The notes beneath the pieces are model-generated. The model had not been told where the DNA came from and searched no databases. It worked only from the letters and a program-made list of their open reading frames with translations. Positions 12,303-24,517 of a stretch of DNA of 58,480 nucleotides are shown piece after piece. The stretch covers positions 4,135,855 to 4,194,334 of the forward strand of contig NC_049986.1 in assembly GCF_000003815.2 (NCBI RefSeq). Direction: 5' to 3'. The DNA is from Branchiostoma floridae (Eukaryota > Chordata > Leptocardii > Amphioxiformes > Branchiostomatidae). The translations under genes and the position numbers were made by a program. The first letter of the stretch is position 1. Each line of letters starts with the position of its first letter.

Positions 12303-12346
12303 GGGTCCGCCCCCTCCCCGAGAGGGCACCACACCGGGCCGCTGAC
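12301..12346 (-). other. LMO4: LMO4 5' UTR (or upstream coding) part of exon, with acceptor
   Basis: The sequence gtgttcgcag precedes position 12,346 on the minus strand, a good 3' splice site 44 nt upstream of the chosen ATG. This implies at least one more exon upstream, as in vertebrate LMO4 with its non-coding first exons. It is not found in the readable sequence and may be in the gap. Confidence 0.5.
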
Positions 12347-12438
12347 CTGCGAACACACGGGGTAAACACACCGTAAGCACTCCCTACTCGTACACGCTCC
12401 TCTCGTGATCACAACTCGATAAGTAGTGGGGAAAGCAC

Positions 12439-12474
12439 CCCCCCCCCCACACACACACACACATACGCAACACA
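12439..12474. repeat. Poly-C plus CA microsatellite
   Basis: A run of about 13 C followed by CACACACA repeats, close to the assembly gap. Simple sequence of this kind often breaks assemblies. Confidence 0.9.
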
Positions 12475-12600
12475 TACATACACTATACACACACGCGTGT
12501 CACTATAAAACAGTTCATCAACAACTCCCACACACGAGTGAACATGGCCATAATAACGCCCTAACTGCCAAGATACCATCAACACCTTGGTGCCAATGAG

Positions 12601-13271
12601 NNNNNNNNNNNNNNNNNNNNNNNNNNNNNNNNNNNNNNNNNNNNNNNNNNNNNNNNNNNNNNNNNNNNNNNNNNNNNNNNNNNNNNNNNNNNNNNNNNNN
12701 NNNNNNNNNNNNNNNNNNNNNNNNNNNNNNNNNNNNNNNNNNNNNNNNNNNNNNNNNNNNNNNNNNNNNNNNNNNNNNNNNNNNNNNNNNNNNNNNNNNN
12801 NNNNNNNNNNNNNNNNNNNNNNNNNNNNNNNNNNNNNNNNNNNNNNNNNNNNNNNNNNNNNNNNNNNNNNNNNNNNNNNNNNNNNNNNNNNNNNNNNNNN
12901 NNNNNNNNNNNNNNNNNNNNNNNNNNNNNNNNNNNNNNNNNNNNNNNNNNNNNNNNNNNNNNNNNNNNNNNNNNNNNNNNNNNNNNNNNNNNNNNNNNNN
13001 NNNNNNNNNNNNNNNNNNNNNNNNNNNNNNNNNNNNNNNNNNNNNNNNNNNNNNNNNNNNNNNNNNNNNNNNNNNNNNNNNNNNNNNNNNNNNNNNNNNN
13101 NNNNNNNNNNNNNNNNNNNNNNNNNNNNNNNNNNNNNNNNNNNNNNNNNNNNNNNNNNNNNNNNNNNNNNNNNNNNNNNNNNNNNNNNNNNNNNNNNNNN
13201 NNNNNNNNNNNNNNNNNNNNNNNNNNNNNNNNNNNNNNNNNNNNNNNNNNNNNNNNNNNNNNNNNNNNNNN
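12601..13271. other. Assembly gap (671 N)
   Basis: Unbroken run of N. Nothing can be said about its content. It lies immediately upstream of LMO4 and may hide its 5' exon(s). Confidence 1.
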
Positions 13272-16200
13272 GGTCATAAAATCGGTGGCGAAACAGCTGC
13301 GATCAAACGCCTCCCCCCTCCCCCAGACAACCCGACTTGGAGAAGAATGCGCAGTCCCCAGTCCTGTTACTCGCCCCTCGTCTTTCATCAAAAAGCTGTT
13401 TAAGTATTGATAAATTCCTGCGGCTAATTACTAACTTTTCTCCATTACATGCTCCCAAAGAACATATAAGCGGCGAGGGCCACGCTCTGAATGGGCTGCA
13501 ATGCCAGAGGGCCGATTCTATATCGCTCAAGTCTCAGTGATTGATGCTTAGAAAAGAAGCAATTATCAGCATAATCCCGAGGATCTCGGAAGGGTTCATT
13601 ATTCGCCACAATCGCCCTCGGATGAATGCAATTAACCAAATGTCAAAGAAAACAAACAGAGGGTATTACACGTTCGTAGCAGCTGCGAGCTTCGGAAAAT
13701 TAATATACGGTTGAAACCTATGGGCAGCTGAAATCCAATTAAACTACAAGCGAACTTCAGATGCGAAAAGTTCGAGGCGAGGTCCTCTTGGAATTCACGG
13801 TACGGAGCAGGCCCAAAATGCCACCGCTCCCTGATAATAATAAACGTCCCCTTTCATCCAACTCCTTGTAGCTGAAAATGAACATGAAATGAACAATATT
13901 CATATTCATTTCCCTGTTATTGCGGCGGGTAATAAGCATGAAAGTAATATTCGCTGATACAGTTTTGGTAGAGACCTCGCGATCGGGAATACAAGGTCGA
14001 GCGGGCAGATTCTCTGCAGGCATGAAGTCGCCTTGTTGTGGGAAGGGTGAGAAAAAGTCCAATTCTCCCGGCGATTGATAACAATATCGCCGCCCGGGGA
14101 GTTGCCTTTGTATCGCGTCCATTAACGTACTCTCCGAGAGATTCACTTTGTAATATTTTCCATTAGACTTTAATGGAACTATTTTGGCAGAACCGTTCCC
14201 GGCCGGGCCTTTATTAGAAGCATGGCCGAAGCTAGATAGAATGAAATTCCCTGCAACATAATATAGCAATTAACTTTTCATTATGAAGTAATATCCCTAA
14301 TTGAGGTTTCGCTCGAAATCCGATTTCAGGTCCTTTTTCTTCCCCTCCAATTTCAAAGATCAATGCGAAAGGGCTGCGCTGATGCATAGGGAATGAGATC
14401 TGCCGCGATTCAAGGATAATGAAAGGAGAGGAGCGATTTGCCCGCGCCATAGAAAGTGACAAGACAACAATATAGCCATTACGATGTAATTACTTAATAC
14501 ATCCCCCGACAATCGGGTCGCTTGGCGAGGGAGATCCGCCACTAGTTGCGATCTCTTGCCCGGTTTTGTAATGGGACGCCGGCGGAAAATCGGCTGCCCT
14601 CCATCACTGCACTTGAGAGAGTGAAAGGGGCTCATTTTGATTTATTTATGAGGCTTTCTGTTGCACTAAACCTTCTCTATATCAACCCCAGCCATGCGTG
14701 TGCATGCTGTCAGTGGGATGTCAAGCAAGTGTCAGGCGAAATGGTAAGAGAAGCACATTCTCTTAATTGCATCATTACCGTCGATTGTAAATATTGATTA
14801 GGAAATTACCCTGAAATGAAACCAATAATATTAAGAGCGCGCCGGGTAAGACCGGGCGCACAAAATTACAGGGCTGCACTAGCGGATAAAAGAGATGATG
14901 CGATCTTAATTGGACAAAAGGGGGCGGACTACACATGGTTTCGGGCTCGGCAAAATGTGAAGCTCGTTTGCAGTTAATCGCGATAAAGCGTCCCGCTGTC
15001 GGGAAGAGAAATGAGCTTGGCGGGAAAAAGAGGCCGAGCCACCAGCGAGACCTCCCCACTTGCTGAACAGGTGAGACCGTCTGGCATTTAGCAGATTAAA
15101 CCCACGGTCCACTGGCCCCTAGTCGCTCGGCCTCTAACCTTTCTCAGCGGAACCAATTAATGAAAACACTTGTCCTTGGATTTGTTAAAAAGAAACTGTG
15201 TAATTAAAATGTTGCCGGAGCCGTAAACCCGAGGAGACCCCAATTTCCCCCGTGAAGGAGAGTGGTTTCGTCCCCCAGGCTTGTCAGACGACATTTCCCC
15301 CCTCGCCCTACAGACGAAGCTACTTTGGGACGACATTTCTCTCACCGCTCTTCACACAAACGCGCGCTATCATTCTCCTAGCGCGCAAGGGGCGCCAGGG
15401 TTGATGGATCGTTGTGTTCTTTGCAAACACTGTTCGGGAAAAACGATAGCACCGGCACACCCCAGCTCTTCTTCAGGGGTTAATTGAGAGGGTTGCCTAT
15501 ATATTTTCGTTTGTCAGACGATTATTAATTCCCATCCCTCAAAAGTCCTGCATACGCCAACAATTTGATTCAATTTATCTGTCCGCTGTGATAAATTGTA
15601 TCTTGCCGGGCTCTGGGAAAACCTGGCCGCCATATTTTCCATGGGAAGGAATGCCAAGTCCCCATAGGCTCTATTGTCAGGACGCGGCTACATTATTACT
15701 TCTCGTCAGGCCTCCATGTAAATATTGCGTTGGTGTGCAGAAAACTTATAAGAGCCTATTCCCTGCGTACCAGATTAGGAAAACACCAGCGTGCGTACAA
15801 CATATGTTGGACAGATTCGCTGTCCTTCCGGGCTGGAACATTCGATGTTTGCTGGCAACGCTGCAGGAATTTTGATGGGGAGGACCCCGCAAACTCGGGG
15901 TGACGAGTAATTGCATGGCTAACTTCACATTAATTAACTATAATGGTGACAATGCCCTTGTTCTGTCACAAAAGTCAGCGAAGATGCATTAATGAATGCC
16001 TTAATGAATCCACAGAGGACGTATTGTGGCGCTGAATGGGCCGCTGTGCGTTAGAGACGTGCCTGCCTTGTTCCTAGCGCGTTCCCACGTTTACACAGCG
16101 CCATTAGTCCCGCTGTGCTTAATGAACTTGGCCAACTCGTGAATCGGGGCCAGCCATTACCGTAATGATGTTTCCCACCAAATTTCTAATGAAGTTTGCA

Positions 16201-16330
16201 GAAGTTTTCAGCCGCGTAGGCATTTTCCTTTCAGCAGTTCCTCTCATTTGCACACTTTGGGCACTCGGTGAATGCATTGGTGTTGACGCTGGCACGAGAA
16301 CGGGTGTTACAGAACACGCCAAAACTCAAA
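13272..16330. promoter_or_regulatory. Repeat-poor, TAAT-rich DNA upstream of LMO4; candidate cis-regulatory block
   Basis: About 3 kb with no transposon ends or microsatellite recognised and a high density of homeodomain/POU-like cores: TTAATTAACTATAATGG near 15,931, repeated TTAATGAAT near 15,990-16,010, AATATTCATATTCAT near 13,897. A 170-codon minus-strand frame (13,757-14,269) has no domain and is probably fortuitous. Vertebrate LMO4 lies in a region rich in conserved non-coding elements, so an enhancer role is plausible. This is inference; conservation cannot be measured here. Confidence 0.3.
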
Positions 16331-18071
16331 TCTGACACAAAGTCAGTTTAAAACATGTGCACAAAAACGCAAATGTAATCGACAAGGAGAATTCACACCA
16401 TGATACTTTGGAAGAAAACTTTGTAGGAATCGGAATGATCAAAAGTCAATATTTAGGTCATTTCTTTGTATAGGAAGCTGAGTATACCTTATCACAACTT
16501 ACCCAGCGATACTCACGGAATACAAAAGTGCCGTTCAAACGTGTTGAAAACCTGGAAAAATACAAAAGAAGGGTCTCTTTGGCGTGTGATGAAGCTTTGT
16601 TCATCCCGGCCTAAATTCATTATTTTCCTTGTTACCAACTCTTGATTTTGCAAACGCAGTTTTAATAGTATTAGTTCGCAACACAAGGACTAAACACATG
16701 CTTCTCTTCATAGTGATTTTGACTAGGTCGAAAATGTGTAGCTTGGCAACTTGGTACATTTCATGGCTGTCTACAAAATCAATGACATCTTTCTATAATT
16801 CCTATACCTCTTGTTACAAAACCCCAGTCGAATTTTCGTCAGTCGAGTTTCGTCGAGAAAGTTATGAACTCTATAATGTTCTGGAAGAAGAAGAATACAA
16901 ACAGTTTTGTTTTGAATCAACTACACTCTCCCCTTATTTTCCAAAGGCGTTCTCACATAAATCACAAAAGTAAACCGATGTGTCTTTCAGAGGGGGTAAA
17001 AGTAACAGCTATGCCTAACCATAAAAGGATGACGGCTGTTCCCAGTACTGTCTGTCGAAATTGAAGCCTCACTCCCCTTATTCAACTTAATAAGTGGCCA
17101 TACAAAAATGAAAGAAATAAAAAGAAAAATAATGACAGACAACATAGTAAAGCAATGTGTTTCACTTCCTACATGACATAGATTGTGACTGCTTACTAGG
17201 GGTTATTTCAGGTCATCGACCTTTAAACCGATATCAATGGTGGGAACTTGACGCTGTGAATTGTCCCAGACTAACAGAAATTCGGAAGAGGATAACTCAA
17301 GGAAGGATTCCGAAATGAATTTTAAGATTTATGGAGATATGATAATTAGATTACATTATACAAATTATAGCTTCATTTTCACAATCAATGATAAATGTGT
17401 ACAATTCTGGCGAGGTCATTAATAGGGATTTCATACATGTGACATGTAATCTAGATCGAGCGGAAAATTAGTAGATATTGATTACGCAAAAGTGAGCCTC
17501 AAAATTCATAATCTTTTGAAAAGTGCTACTAATGATAGTTTCTTAGTGGTAAATGATGGGAAATTCATAATTAGAACATATGAGCGTTAATTAAGAGTGA
17601 ACCGAACCATGCATTGATTATGTAAATTTGGACATCATTTCTAGGATTAATGGGTAATTGTTGTTCTAGCACTCTACCAAAGAATGCCTTTCACACTTGC
17701 GGGCGGTGCGGTAGACTAACAACGAGAAAAGATTATACCGATTCAGACATTGTTTTCACAAATAATCACATACAATAACATTTATCTAAAATTTACAAAA
17801 ATTTTCAATATTTCACAGAGGTATGAGAAATGTCAGTATAATATGATAGATGATTAAAGAAAACATCAACACATTGTATGTCTTCTGCAATACAAATTTT
17901 ATAAGGCTGATGCAATTCAAAGTCTTGCTTTTCGGTCTGTCCGCTTTATTTTGTCTCATTGAAAAGGAAATATAAGACGTACCGTTCTGGACACGTACCT
18001 ACACAACAATGCTCCTCATTCATTCCCAGAATTTAGAGAAAGTCATTGTCTTTCGAATAGATTGAGTTTGT
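16331..18071. other. AT-rich intergenic DNA, no gene recognised
   Basis: The longest frame (16,629-16,973, 114 codons) starts without convincing context and shows no domain. No clear transposon termini were seen. Confidence 0.5.
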
Positions 18072-18075
18072 TTAA

Positions 18076-18748
18076 AGGGGCATTCTACTCCAAAAAAAGA
18101 GAGTTATTTTCCGATTAATATGAATTTTAGTAAGTAATAAATGCATACTACTTCACATTATACGATAAAGTACCCATTTGCCCCACACGCATCAAAAAGG
18201 ATTCAGTCGTCTACTAAACTCCCCAAGTGCCCTCTAATCAATCAAAGCCATTAGACGAATACAATGTGCCTTACAATGCTAGATTAAAGCTAGGTTACAA
18301 TACTAATTTCAGGAGCGCTAAGAAAAACTCGCCCTGTTCTGTGTTCTTTGATATCTACTGATCAATTGGCCGTCTTTGTGTGCGTAGCGCTCCTCCTCCT
18401 ATTCCGAAAATATGCACGATAAAAGGAAGTGTCTGTGCGTATGGAGTATTGTGAGCGTCGTATTGTTTATAAAACATACATTGCGTAATTCACCACAAGT
18501 AGAATCCCACTAGTCTCCAAGTAGACCCTACGGTGCCTAAAGAGATAGTATCAAAGCTTGCAAAGGAGTATAGCCGGCCAAAGGGAGATCGCCGGCCAAA
18601 GGGAGTTAAATGGTGCCGCTATACTTTCTAAGGCACCGTAGGGTCTGCTTGGAGACTAGAATCCCACGAAAGGTCGGCTGATTATGTATTTATTGATAGT
18701 ACGTTATCTGTTGGAGTATAACACTCTTTTCTGGAGTGGAATGCCCCT
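18076..18748. mobile_element. Kolobok/T2-like element with TTAA target duplication
   Basis: Ends read TTAA-AGGGGCATTCTACTCCA and TGGAGTGGAATGCCCCT-TTAA, a terminal inverted repeat of about 30 bp flanked by TTAA on both sides (18,072-18,075 and 18,749-18,752). TTAAAGG termini with TTAA duplications are characteristic of the T2/Kolobok elements known from Xenopus. No transposase frame is present, and it carries a nested MITE at 18,511-18,658. Confidence 0.75.
18511..18658. mobile_element. Family C MITE, copy 1, with 9-bp target duplication
   Basis: Inverted ends TAGTCTCCAAGTAGACCC and GGGTCTGCTTGGAGACTA; flanking direct repeats GAATCCCAC at 18,502-18,510 and 18,659-18,667. The nine-base duplication is perfect. 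Related copies are at 34,838-34,988 and 44,437-44,557. Nine-base duplications suggest a Mutator-like transposase. Confidence 0.88.
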
Positions 18749-18837
18749 TTAAAAGATATCTCAACTGTAAACTGGTAACACAAAGATCTGGATCACACAA
18801 ACATTTGGTGGAGTGGAGGGACGTGGCATTGTATACT

Positions 18838-19180
18838 TAAAACTTCAGGTCCAGTTCAGGTCCAGAAGATCAGGTCCAGGTTCGGATCTGAACCTGGACC
18901 TGAGTCAGTATGTGAAAACATGTGAATGGACAAAACTCAAAACAATGGTCCATTTCGCTTCCTGAAGTATTCGACTCCCACTGGCGTTTTAAACCCTACA
19001 AGGTTAACTGCCTCTCTACGATTGGCTGTAAACCTTGGTAGAAACGACTATATACTCTACGCCACTTCGCTCTTGTTATTTTCTTCGACCGGTAAGCCCC
19101 AAAACGTGTGAATGCCTGATCAATATATTCATTTTCCACTAGGTCCAACATCCGGTCCACCAAATTTTTTCAGGTCCGTT
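18838..19180. repeat. Fragment of hAT-like family D
   Basis: Collinear with the complete element at 43,719-44,160: the segments AGGTCCAG, CAATGGTCCATTTC, CGACTCCCACTGGC, CTTGTTATTTTC and AGGTCCAACATCCGGTCCACC occur in the same order. Both terminal inverted repeats are missing. Confidence 0.7.
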
Positions 19181-19232
19181 TTTGCCTTGCCGCCGCAGGC
19201 GGCATGGCCTTGTGGCCACTATTTTCTTGGTT

Positions 19233-19287
19233 GGTTCAATGGTTCCATGGTTCCATGGTTCCATGGTTCAATGGTTCAATGGTTCAA
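19233..19287. repeat. 8-bp minisatellite (GGTTCCAT / GGTTCAAT)
   Basis: Six to seven consecutive units, first GGTTCCAT then GGTTCAAT variants. It is followed by a short AAGGCCCTTCC duplication at about 19,308-19,340. Confidence 0.85.
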
Positions 19288-19663
19288 GCAATGTTAACCC
19301 AGCCCTTCCAAAGGCCCTTCCAAAGGCCCTTCCCAGTTCTCTTTCTCGAGGACAAACTTACGGCTTAGGCGACTAACAGTACATACCCGTCAATATTTAT
19401 ACCTCCCTTTTACGCATTCGATAACAGTTGTGGTCGGTACTGAAAGCCTCTTAACATCTGGTTACATCGAATGAATGAAGCGTTCGTATGGTAATATTTC
19501 AAATCCATTGAAGTAAATATATAATCAAGTGAATTATCTCGCATAATAATTTGCATTACCTATTCATAAAGATGAAATAAATGCCTAATTAGACCAATGC
19601 ATTGCATGTGAATATATAAGTAGGCAATGACGTCATCGAAACGTCTCAAGAACGTTTGACTAG

Positions 19664-21228
19664 GTATTTCAACGCTACCACGAAAACCCTCTGCCGTACG
19701 CTGTTTTCCCCGACGATCGCCCCGATTTGGCCGGGCGACGGCGCCGCGCGATCCAAACGCGCCAAATTTTGGGCCGCGTGCCCCTCAGAAACGGAGGATA
19801 TGTGACTGAAGCGGCACAAATAGAACCTTTTTTGACGCTATGGATGAAGAATTTCAAGGTAAAATACTTGATACAATTTGTAGTGTTTGGGGGAGGGGGG
19901 CATGTTGAAGAAAATGTGCTTTTGAACAATTTTTTCTCAAGTCAATCCCAGCAATATAATTTCTATGCAGTGTTTCTTTATCCATGTTTTAGTCATGAAA
20001 CTTACATGTATGTAAAATGTTTCTTAGTAATTTTTTCGTATTAGTTTATTGCTTTCTTTAGCATATTGCTTTCTTTAGCATATTTTACATATGGATCATT
20101 GATTGGCCTGTTGTGTACTACTAGTATTTCTTTTTACTTGTTGAACTTGAGGCACCATGGTAACTTGAGGTACCTACAGGGTATGCCCAATTTTTAAGAA
20201 AATCTCAATTGTATTTTCAATGTCATCGTTACTGTTGGTGTGAATCATCCCTTGCCTCGTTCCAAGACTAAAATACCATTTTGTATTTTTTTCACTTGTT
20301 GAACTTGAGGCACCGTGCCCCCTGATATGGGTCAGCCGGGTAACCTATGCCCAAATGTTTCAAAACACTAATAGCATTTTTGTTAACGTGAAAAATTTGT
20401 GCAACCAGATTGTGTATTCTTTGTCAGATTGTGCCAAGGGTTTTTCTGGTGTAGCAGAAATCATAAATATGTACTTACCTGCAATATTATACTCTTGTCT
20501 CTACTATCAGCCAGGTTCCTACCGACCGGGCGAGGTTGTCGCAGTTGGTACTGAGATTCAGTCGCAGAAGATGGCTGAGAAACAGTGACACTTACCTCCT
20601 TCCATCTTGTTGCAGGTATTTATCTACTTAATCAATGATAATAAGTTAATCTATTCCTTACCCCAACTTGCCTTTCTTTCTTTATTGAATTCTTCATTTC
20701 ATTATTGGATCATTCTGAATCTTTCGTCACAAGAAAGAAAGAAGTCATAAGAAAGATGATGATGTAGATGAACATCAGACGTGGTACTGGAGTAGGTCGT
20801 CATCCCCTCAGATGGAAGAACATTATCACCATGATGGTAGACATGTTAATCATGAAACTCAAATAATTTTGTTTTTCAGGTGGAGTGTAGATTGCACCAA
20901 GTACCAGATGTAGCTGATATAAGACTGGAGAGCGGAGCGGAGATATTGAATGGTAGAGGTCAAACATAATGTTGACAAGTTGTGCAGCCAGTGCTATTAG
21001 CATTAAGTTTGTTAAAGAATACTGTTGCTACCAGGAACCACAGAAAATGATGAGTAAGCCTGTTGTTTTTGTAAAAAGTAGTTTACATTGCATTATACTA
21101 TTTATAGTATTGATTAAATAAGGAGAAGTTCATGTACCTGCAAGTACATCAAAGAAATCTGTGTCGATTGTATGTATCCTGAAGACTGAGCCTTTGACCT
21201 TGAAAAATGTTGAACTTGTCCTAATAAA
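19664..21228 (+). ncRNA. Candidate spliced transcript, probably non-coding
   Basis: A CpG-rich start (19,670-19,800) leads to a donor at 19,858 (TTTCAAG/gtaaaa). A possible exon at 20,511-20,615 lies between ctatcag and gtattt. A third acceptor at 20,879 (tttgtttttcag) is followed by sequence reaching AATAAA at 21,223-21,228. Spliced, the only continuing frame is short: MKNFK joined to PGSYRPGEVVAV... and stopping after MAEKQ. No homology was recognised. The 20,615 boundary could instead be an acceptor, since it follows a pyrimidine tract. This may be chance splice-like sequence. Confidence 0.22.
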
Positions 21229-22278
21229 TTTAGTGTTTACACAATGTCTATATTGATATTTTATCTCTTATTAGTACAAACATCTGTCTTCTATATTTTA
21301 TTACAAATGTATCTAAGTGTAAAGTTGTACTGTTGATACAGTGTAACATCATGGCTCAACATGAAAATAATGCGACATATTCACACACTTACCTTTCACC
21401 TTGACCAAGTTGACCTTGTTATAAGGCAATTAATATTGCTGATATTCTATAGATGTCACATTGTTGGTAATATAACATACCATAATGTTGTGTACATTGC
21501 AAAAGTATATGAAGTATGATATTTAATCTTCTACAATGCGACTCAACTGGTGCAAAAAACACCATTGACTGTAACCCAAAATGTGAACTTTTAAACCCAA
21601 ATTTACTTATTTCTTAAAGAATAAGGTAAGATGACAATTATTGTGTGAAAGGACACCAGTGGGTGCTGCATACATCGACCCTGTGTAAAAGCATAATAAA
21701 ATGCCATGAATGTTCAGAACTCTGTGGAGTGATTCTATGTAGTACATATTACGGGGAAATAAGATAAAACAAGCTTTGCAGCCTTTACTTACCTTTTCAT
21801 CACCCCTCAAAAAAGGTATTTTTTTTTATTTTCATCGTTTATCGCGCAGCCGGCCATATCTGAGGGTACGTTTTGGCAACTTTGTGGAGCCATATCTCAG
21901 CAACCGTTCAAGCCATTCGCTTCATCTAAAAAGCATTTTACTCCTCTTGGTTAGCTCTTTCAGAAACAGTAAAAACAGTCATTGTATTGTGTTTTTGCCA
22001 AGGCACAGCATTTTGCCTTGCCGGGCTTGAAGTGCTGACCTACTTTTTCCTGACGATATCCCTAACACGCGGCAAGGCACAACTTTTTTTAAAAGATTTC
22101 TTGTTTCCGGACCGGCCCAAAAAGAAAAACCGGTTTTGTACCGGTACCCACCCCCTATATTGAAGAGTAACCTGGCGTCATGTCAGTATGAAGTATCACA
22201 ACCACTTCGCGATTGTGGCGTCGTGATGACGTCATGGTTAGAGTGTTTGCCCCAAAACCTGAGGTCCTGGCTTCAAAT
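21229..22278. other. Intergenic DNA with repeat fragments
   Basis: No gene recognised. Around 22,100-22,160 the words CCGGACCGG and GTACCGGTACCCACCCCC resemble the right end of the hAT-like family D. Confidence 0.45.
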
Positions 22279-22460
22279 ACTGTAAATTCAGAAACCTTCG
22301 CGGTGGTTCAATGTTCGCAGTTTTCGCGGTGGCCGCTTCACCATGAATTTAAAACCACCGTGATCATTTTTCCATAGCAGTAAGAGACTACAGTGCATGT
22401 TGTTACCGCGAACTTAAAACCACCGCGAAAAGCACCTTTTTCCGCTACCGCGGAACTAAA
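22279..22460. repeat. GCGGTGG inverted-repeat element, left end
   Basis: Starts TACTGTAAATTCAGAAAC, followed by TTCGCGGTGG and GGTGGCCGCTTCACC, then inverted AACTTAAAACCACCGCG units. It mirrors the right end found at 23,076. Confidence 0.7.
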
Positions 22461-22814
22461 TCCCCAGGAACTTGTCACTAACGTTCTGCGCTTGGAGAAG
22501 GAACGTTACACGACTTTCCTCTACCTACCTTCCATTAGGGATTTCGTCAGATAGGACATTAACTGTTGCTGTGATGTTTGAGGAGAGCAACACATTAAAG
22601 AACCCACCACACTTATTCATTGAAAAGAGTTGCGGTTCTTCCTGTTGTGAGTGGATCAAATAAATCTGCCTTGACCGGACATGCAGCTTGCACTCTTCAG
22701 GACAAACTCGACATGAGAAAACAAAACAAAGAAACGAGTGAAAAGTTGCTTGTCTATCTGTCTGTTGGCTTGTCTGTCTATCTGTCTGTTTGTCAATGTG
22801 AAATCCAAATAGTT

Positions 22815-23077
22815 AAGTTCGCGGGGATTTACTTTCGCAGGAGCGGGAAAATGGAGTGTTCGCGGTGGTTTTAAGTTTGCGGTAGCGCCTTGGACTGTAG
22901 TCACATACTGTAACGGGAAAATGTTTGCGGTGGTTTGAAGTTCGCGGTAGCACCATAGACTGTAGTCAAATACTATAATGAAAAATGTTCGCGGTGGATT
23001 TAAGTTCGCGGTGTAGTGGCTACCGCGAAAACCGCGAACATAAAACCACCGCGAACATTTGTGCATTTACAGTATAC
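22815..23077. repeat. GCGGTGG repeat, three direct units plus right end
   Basis: Three consecutive units of roughly 60-75 bp begin GCGGTGG and carry TTTAAGTTTGCGGTAGC variants. They end in an inverted copy and GTGCATTTACAGTATA. Together with 22,279-22,460 the outer ends form an inverted pair (TACTGTAAAT / ATTTACAGTA), suggesting one or two related TA-inserting elements about 800 bp apart. Confidence 0.7.
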
Positions 23078-24517
23078 ACAGCCCAACGTTGCCATGCATC
23101 CTCGTTGTAGCTACATTTCGGCCTGAAGGGTCCCAAAGCAGTCTGGGTAAGGAGGTGAAGTTTGCAATGACAACAAGATTGGTTGGTTTGTAGAAGTCCT
23201 TGTGGTTGTCTGATGAGTCATCTTTCTTATAAATAAAATGAGCTCACATGTTGGTAAAGTGCGAATACCCACGCGTTCAGGATACATCACCGCACAACTG
23301 GTATGGTGGATAAATCCGTGGTATTAGCGTTATTGACACTGTAGATCGTGCAGCGACAACAATTTAATAATGTGTAAAGAAGAACGCAGTTGGCAAAGCC
23401 TGCAGACAGGATTGTGTGGTCTAAAATTTGGGACACGGCTAACTTTTAAAGAGTGAACGACGCAGAAGAAAGGCTACGATTTCAGAACTAAAGAACACGT
23501 CGTAGTAAACCTAGCATACACGGCCATGTTACTCGTACGATATATTATGAAGGTCGTAGGACGAAAGAACGGATCGTCGTCTACAGTAACAAGACATCTT
23601 GAATGTCGTACGACACATCCACGACAGCTTCAAGACTACACACAACTTGCTATCGGGAACCTATCGTACGACAAACGTGGCAGGGCACATTGGTAAGGTC
23701 TTACCTTGCATGTTTAACGCTTCTTGCCAGGTCTGTATATGTGCAGTTCGGTGAGTTGTGTGAGGCATGAAGTGCTTCGTACTGTATGGTATCCTCGTTA
23801 CACTGATGAAGGAAACCGGACTTGAAATTGAGGCATGAGAATTTGACCTTTTTGGGGGTGGTGACGTCCGGAGTGAGAGAGGAACCGGGGGGAAAATATG
23901 GTTACTGTTTGTCCCTGGCGTCATCCGTACATGGCAGCTGGGATAGCGTTCTTCCCGCCAGAGGTACATACTGAGGTCAGACGACAAGACGTTGCACCTG
24001 CACCACTGCGCGCCAAAAAAAGCCACTGCAAGGTTTGCAATAGTAAAGTGATTGTCAGGAATGTGAGTGCGATGTACTGTCAGCTACCCCCTCTCCCCAA
24101 GAGTGCACAGTGATACATGAGTGTTTGGAAGACTGGGGGTCACATGTCCAAACATTCCCGACACCCCCATCTCTCCGAGACCACCTGTCACGAGGGTGGT
24201 GAAACCTTTCAGCTGCAACAACATGTTTCGACACAATAATTACCGGGACCAGGGATGGAAGCCGTCTTGCCTGCCGACATCTCACATACCAAGGGCCACC
24301 AGAGAAGAATCCACGGGCCCAACATTTCAGTAGTCTGACCCCGTGGCTCTCAAGCTGGTACCCAATTAAACACTGTCTTGTTATTTTGGACCGGAGCGAA
24401 GAAAGACAAGAGGCACCCTTGCTGGTTCGCAGACTTGTTGTAGAAAGGCATGCCAATCTCTAATGGATGGAGCCAACAACACGATTCACTAACACCAGTC
24501 TGTTATACTACATTTGG
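23078..24517. other. Intergenic DNA, no gene recognised
   Basis: Contains many CGTACGA/TCGTACG words around 23,500-23,680 that may be a degraded palindromic repeat. The minus-strand frame at 24,055-24,456 has no recognisable domain. Confidence 0.45.

Noticed and set aside
12579-13391. Frames of 230 and 270 codons across 12.6-13.4 kb
   Set aside because: They consist almost entirely of the N gap; no sequence supports them.
13757-14269. 170-codon minus-strand frame upstream of LMO4
   Set aside because: No domain, mixed composition and no matched splice sites; more likely a chance frame in moderately GC-rich DNA.
20760-20815. GATGATG and CATCAGA words as a C/D box snoRNA
   Set aside because: No CTGA D box at suitable spacing and no terminal stem.
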